A DNA stretch of 10,262 nt from contig VBAO01000145.1 in NCBI GenBank assembly GCA_005883865.1, positions 1-10,262 of the forward strand, read 5' to 3'. Below, piece after piece: positions 7,698-10,262 of the stretch (its first letter is position 1; the number at the start of each line of letters is the position of its first letter). A model generated the notes under the pieces. That model searched no databases, was not told the DNA's origin, and saw only the letters and a list, made by a program, of their open reading frames with translations. Both the position numbers and the translations under genes were made by a program. The DNA is from Candidatus Segetimicrobium genomatis (GTDB taxonomy: Bacteria > Sysuimicrobiota > Sysuimicrobiia > Sysuimicrobiales > Segetimicrobiaceae).

Positions 7698-9083
7698 TTG
7701 ACGGGCACGACGGGAGAACGCGGGGAGGCGCGCACGCCGGTCATCGACGACGAGGGCTACTACTGGCTCTGGTCTCGCCATCTCAACCTGTCGTACCTCG
7801 ACCATCCTCCGCTGGTGGCGTGGCTGGATGCGATCGCGACCGCCGCGGGGCGGACCGAATGGCTCCTGCGGGTGCCGGCGATGGCGGCGACCCTCGGCAC
7901 CACGCTCGTCCTCTACGGGCTCGGACGGGACCTGTTCGGCCCTCAGGCCGGCCTCCGCGCGGCCGCGCTGCACGTCGCGGTTCCCGTGTTCGCGCTCCAG
8001 GCGATCCACGCGATCCCCGATCCCCTCCTCTACCTCTGGTGGGCCGCGGGGATGTGGGCGTTCTGGCGGGCGGTCCACGGCGAGCCGCGGATGTGGTGGG
8101 CGTGCGGGCTGGCGCTCGGGCTGGGGATCCTCAGCAAGTACGCGGCGCTGGTCCTCCCCGTCGCCATGCTGGGGATGCTCCGCCGGCCCCGCTACCGCCA
8201 TTGGTGGCGCACGCCGGGTCCGTACGTGGCCGGCGCGCTCGCGGTCGCGCTCGCGTTGCCGGTGCTGGTGTGGAACGCCCAGCACGGGTGGGCGTCGCTG
8301 CGCTTCTGGCTCAACGCCGGAGGGATCCAGGGTCCCCCGCTCGGGACGGGCAGGGGCTGGGGGCCCGTGAGCCTCGCCGCGGTGCAGCTCGCCTACGGCG
8401 GGCCGCTGTTGTTTCCCGCGATGGTGTGGGCCCTCTGGAGGAGCTGGCGGGTGGGACGGGACGACGACCGCTTCGCGTTCCTGGTCCTCGCCGGCGGGCC
8501 GACGCTGGCGTTCGTCGCGGGAGCGAGCCTCCTCGGTGTGGACCGCCCGAACTGGCCCGCGCCGGCCTACCTCGCCGGGGTGCTGGCGCTGGGCGCGCTC
8601 TGGCCCCGCCGGGTGGCCCCCGCGGCGTTCGCTTCCAGTTTGGCGCTGTCCCTGGCCGTGTCGGCGTTGATCACGGTGATCCCCCGGCTCCCCCCCGCCC
8701 TCCAATGGAGCGAATTGTACGGCTGGCGCGAGGTGACCCAGGAGATCGTGCGCCGCGCCCAGGCGCTCGGCGACCCCGGGCACGTGGTCCTCCTGGGCAG
8801 GCGGTATAACGAGGCGAGCTATTTCGGGTACTACACACTCGACCGGGTGCCGGTCGCCACCGCCCACCTGAGCGCGCTGAGTTTCTGGGCGCCCCGGCAC
8901 GGGTTCGCGGGCTGGCAGGGGATCGCCGCGATCGACGCCGCCTCCGACGCGGGGGAGCTGGTCCCGGCCTGCGCGCGGCTCATCGAGCAACCTCCGTATG
9001 TCGTTCGGTTCGAAGGCGGCGGCGGCAGGAGGTTCCGCCTGTTTCACTGTATCGGATACCGCGGGACGCCTCCGCCACCCTAA
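7698..9083 (+). CDS. GT39/ArnT-like membrane glycosyltransferase, apparently lacking the first membrane helix
   Basis: This is a 461-residue polytopic protein of the dolichyl-phosphate-mannose mannosyltransferase / ArnT superfamily (GT39 or PMT_2-like), which moves sugars from polyprenyl-phosphate carriers to acceptors on the outer face of the membrane. The first-loop motif is IDDEGYYWLWSRHLNLSYLD followed by HPPLVAWL (16-43), with the probable catalytic Asp18-Glu19. Further family marks are RVPAMAATLGTTLVLYGLGR (58-77), DPLLYLWW (108-115), GLGILSKYAALVLP (141-154) and NWPAPAYL (285-292). Around ten hydrophobic segments span about 55-330, followed by a soluble tail (about 335-461). Homologues normally carry a membrane helix before the DDE loop; here only about 15 polar residues precede it. 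TTG 7698 is the only start candidate between the upstream in-frame stop and the motif, with a poor Shine-Dalgarno. The sugar and acceptor cannot be told from sequence. Confidence 0.82.
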   Translation: MTGTTGERGEARTPVIDDEGYYWLWSRHLNLSYLDHPPLVAWLDAIATAAGRTEWLLRVPAMAATLGTTLVLYGLGRDLFGPQAGLRAAALHVAVPVFALQAIHAIPDPLLYLWWAAGMWAFWRAVHGEPRMWWACGLALGLGILSKYAALVLPVAMLGMLRRPRYRHWWRTPGPYVAGALAVALALPVLVWNAQHGWASLRFWLNAGGIQGPPLGTGRGWGPVSLAAVQLAYGGPLLFPAMVWALWRSWRVGRDDDRFAFLVLAGGPTLAFVAGASLLGVDRPNWPAPAYLAGVLALGALWPRRVAPAAFASSLALSLAVSALITVIPRLPPALQWSELYGWREVTQEIVRRAQALGDPGHVVLLGRRYNEASYFGYYTLDRVPVATAHLSALSFWAPRHGFAGWQGIAAIDAASDAGELVPACARLIEQPPYVVRFEGGGGRRFRLFHCIGYRGTPPPP

Positions 9084-9129
9084 CGCCGATGTGGCGCAGC
9101 TTCGCTCGGCAGACGGCGGGAGGTCGGCG

Positions 9130-10262
9130 ATGAGCGTGAAGCCGCCGGACACGGTGCTCGACCGTCCTCTGGTGAGCTTCGGCCCCGAGATCTGCGGGGA
9201 TCTCCTCTCCGCGCTCCGGCGCGAGTGGCTCGTCACGAACGGCCTCGGCGGGTACGCGTCGGGGACCGTCGCCGGGGTCAACACCCGCCGGTACCACGGG
9301 CTCCTCGTGGCGGCCCTCGCCCCGCCGGCCGTCCGCACGGTGCTCGTGGGCGGCCTCATCGACTGGGGCGTCTACGACGGCCGCCGGTATCCGCTGGCGA
9401 CGCACGAGTTCGGCGACGGTACCGTGGACCCGCGCGGGTACCGCCACCTGCAGGCGTTCGTCCTCGACGGGATGCTCCCGGTGTGGACCTATGCGCTCGG
9501 CGACGCGCTCCTTCAGAAACGCGTGTGGATGGCGCACGGAGCCAACACGACGTATGTGATGTACCGGCTGCTCCGCGCCACCCGCACGGTGGAGCTGGAG
9601 ATCACCCCGCTCGTCACCTACCGCGACTTCCATACGTTGACGTCGGGACGAGGATGGCGGCCGGCGGTCACGGCCGACCCGCGCGGGGTCGAGATCCGGG
9701 CGTTCGAGGGCGCGGCGCCCGTTCGTCTCGTGGCGGAGACCGGCCGGTTCGCCGCCCACGGGGAGTGGTACTGGAACTTTCTCCACCGGGAGGAATCCGC
9801 CCGCGGGCTGGACGATCGCTCCGACCTGTTCGCCCCCGGGGTGTTCACGGCCTCGCTCTCCCCGGGGGAGCATCTCGCCCTGGTCGCGACGTCGGAAGCC
9901 GGCCCCCCGGCCGCGGATCCCCGGCCCCTCGCGGCGGCCCAAGCCCGGCAGGTGCAGTTGCTGCAGCGGGCGGGGGCACGGGACTCCCACCCGGTGGTCC
10001 AGCAACTCGTCCTCGCCGCCGATCAGTTCATCGTCCGGCGCACAATCGCCGCCCCCGGGACGGCCTCGGACGTCGGGCAGACGGTGATCGCCGGCTACCC
10101 CTGGTTCAACGACTGGGGGCGGGATGCCATGATCGCACTGCCCGGCCTGACCCTCGCCACGGGCCGGCCGGAGGTCGCCGCGGAGATCCTGCGCACCTTC
10201 GCCCGGTTCGTGGCGGACGGCCTCATCCCCAACACCTTCCCGGATCGCGCCGGGGCGGACCC
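9130..10262 (+). CDS. Bacterial glycogen debranching enzyme (amylo-alpha-1,6-glucosidase type), N-terminal part, runs off the window
   Basis: The first 377 residues of a cytoplasmic enzyme expected to hydrolyse alpha-1,6 branch points of glycogen or similar glucans are visible. An N-terminal beta-sandwich domain (GDE_N_bac type, about 30-260) shows REWLVTNGLGGYASGTVAGV followed by NTRRYHGLLVAAL, and later EWYWNFLHREESARGLDDRSD. The (alpha/alpha)6 catalytic domain begins near residue 285 with the hallmark GYPWFNDWGRDAMIALPGL (322-340), in which the WGRD region forms part of the active site, then GLIPNTFPDR. ATG 9130 has GGGAGG about seven bases upstream and gives a normal N-terminus. Full-length relatives have roughly 650-720 residues, so almost half is missing here. 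It follows the glycosyltransferase by 46 bases. The gene has no stop inside the window. Confidence 0.93.
   Translation, partial: MSVKPPDTVLDRPLVSFGPEICGDLLSALRREWLVTNGLGGYASGTVAGVNTRRYHGLLVAALAPPAVRTVLVGGLIDWGVYDGRRYPLATHEFGDGTVDPRGYRHLQAFVLDGMLPVWTYALGDALLQKRVWMAHGANTTYVMYRLLRATRTVELEITPLVTYRDFHTLTSGRGWRPAVTADPRGVEIRAFEGAAPVRLVAETGRFAAHGEWYWNFLHREESARGLDDRSDLFAPGVFTASLSPGEHLALVATSEAGPPAADPRPLAAAQARQVQLLQRAGARDSHPVVQQLVLAADQFIVRRTIAAPGTASDVGQTVIAGYPWFNDWGRDAMIALPGLTLATGRPEVAAEILRTFARFVADGLIPNTFPDRAGAD

Noticed and set aside
5954..7744. Minus-strand open frame of 596 codons opposite groEL
   Set aside because: GroEL on the + strand is unambiguous; the antisense protein is His/Leu/Arg/Asp-rich noise.
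7542..9359. Minus-strand open frame of 605 codons opposite the glycosyltransferase
   Set aside because: Composition is Arg/Pro/Gly-rich without motifs, whereas the + strand has GT39 motifs and membrane helices.

Overview
The window is a gene-dense stretch of very GC-rich bacterial chromosome. Every gene I can support is on the + strand. Most intergenic gaps are under 50 bases and two genes overlap their neighbour, which is typical of streamlined operons. The genes are bacterial, and the GroEL N-terminus (PKMLLYHEEARRALERGVN) resembles Thermus- and Chloroflexota-like GroELs more than proteobacterial ones. I therefore lean toward a GC-rich, possibly uncultivated Terrabacteria-type lineage. No gene here fixes the taxonomy.

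Layout. (1) Positions 1-543 hold the 3' end of an ATP-dependent DNA ligase of the kind found in bacterial ligase-associated DNA-repair clusters. (2) Positions 555-2686 hold a long-form NfeD membrane serine protease whose stop overlaps the start of its usual partner, a slipin/stomatin-like SPFH protein. (3) Positions 2702-5527 hold tsaE, tsaB, a rimI-type acetyltransferase and tsaD. These supply three of the proteins for the universal tRNA modification t6A37, with a GNAT in its conserved place. (4) Positions 5528-5730 form the only sizeable intergenic region. It carries a sigma70-like promoter and a perfect CIRCE operator driving groES-groEL (5731-7666). (5) Positions 7698-9083 hold a GT39/ArnT-like membrane glycosyltransferase that appears to lack its first membrane helix. 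(6) From 9130 to the window end is the first half of a bacterial glycogen debranching enzyme.

How the genes work together. NfeD and slipin probably form a membrane quality-control pair. TsaE, TsaB and TsaD act with a TsaC/TsaC2 encoded elsewhere to make t6A. GroES and GroEL form the heat-shock chaperonin under HrcA/CIRCE repression. The two carbohydrate genes follow groEL and may be read from the same transcript, because no convincing terminator separates them.

I see no CRISPR array, transposase, phage gene, tRNA or rRNA, and no clear novel system. The most notable oddities are the N-terminally shortened glycosyltransferase abutting groEL, an Arg in place of the first Gly of the RimI acetyl-CoA loop, the Pro/Thr tail of GroEL in place of Gly-Gly-Met repeats, and a GC-rich inverted repeat around the groEL stop codon.
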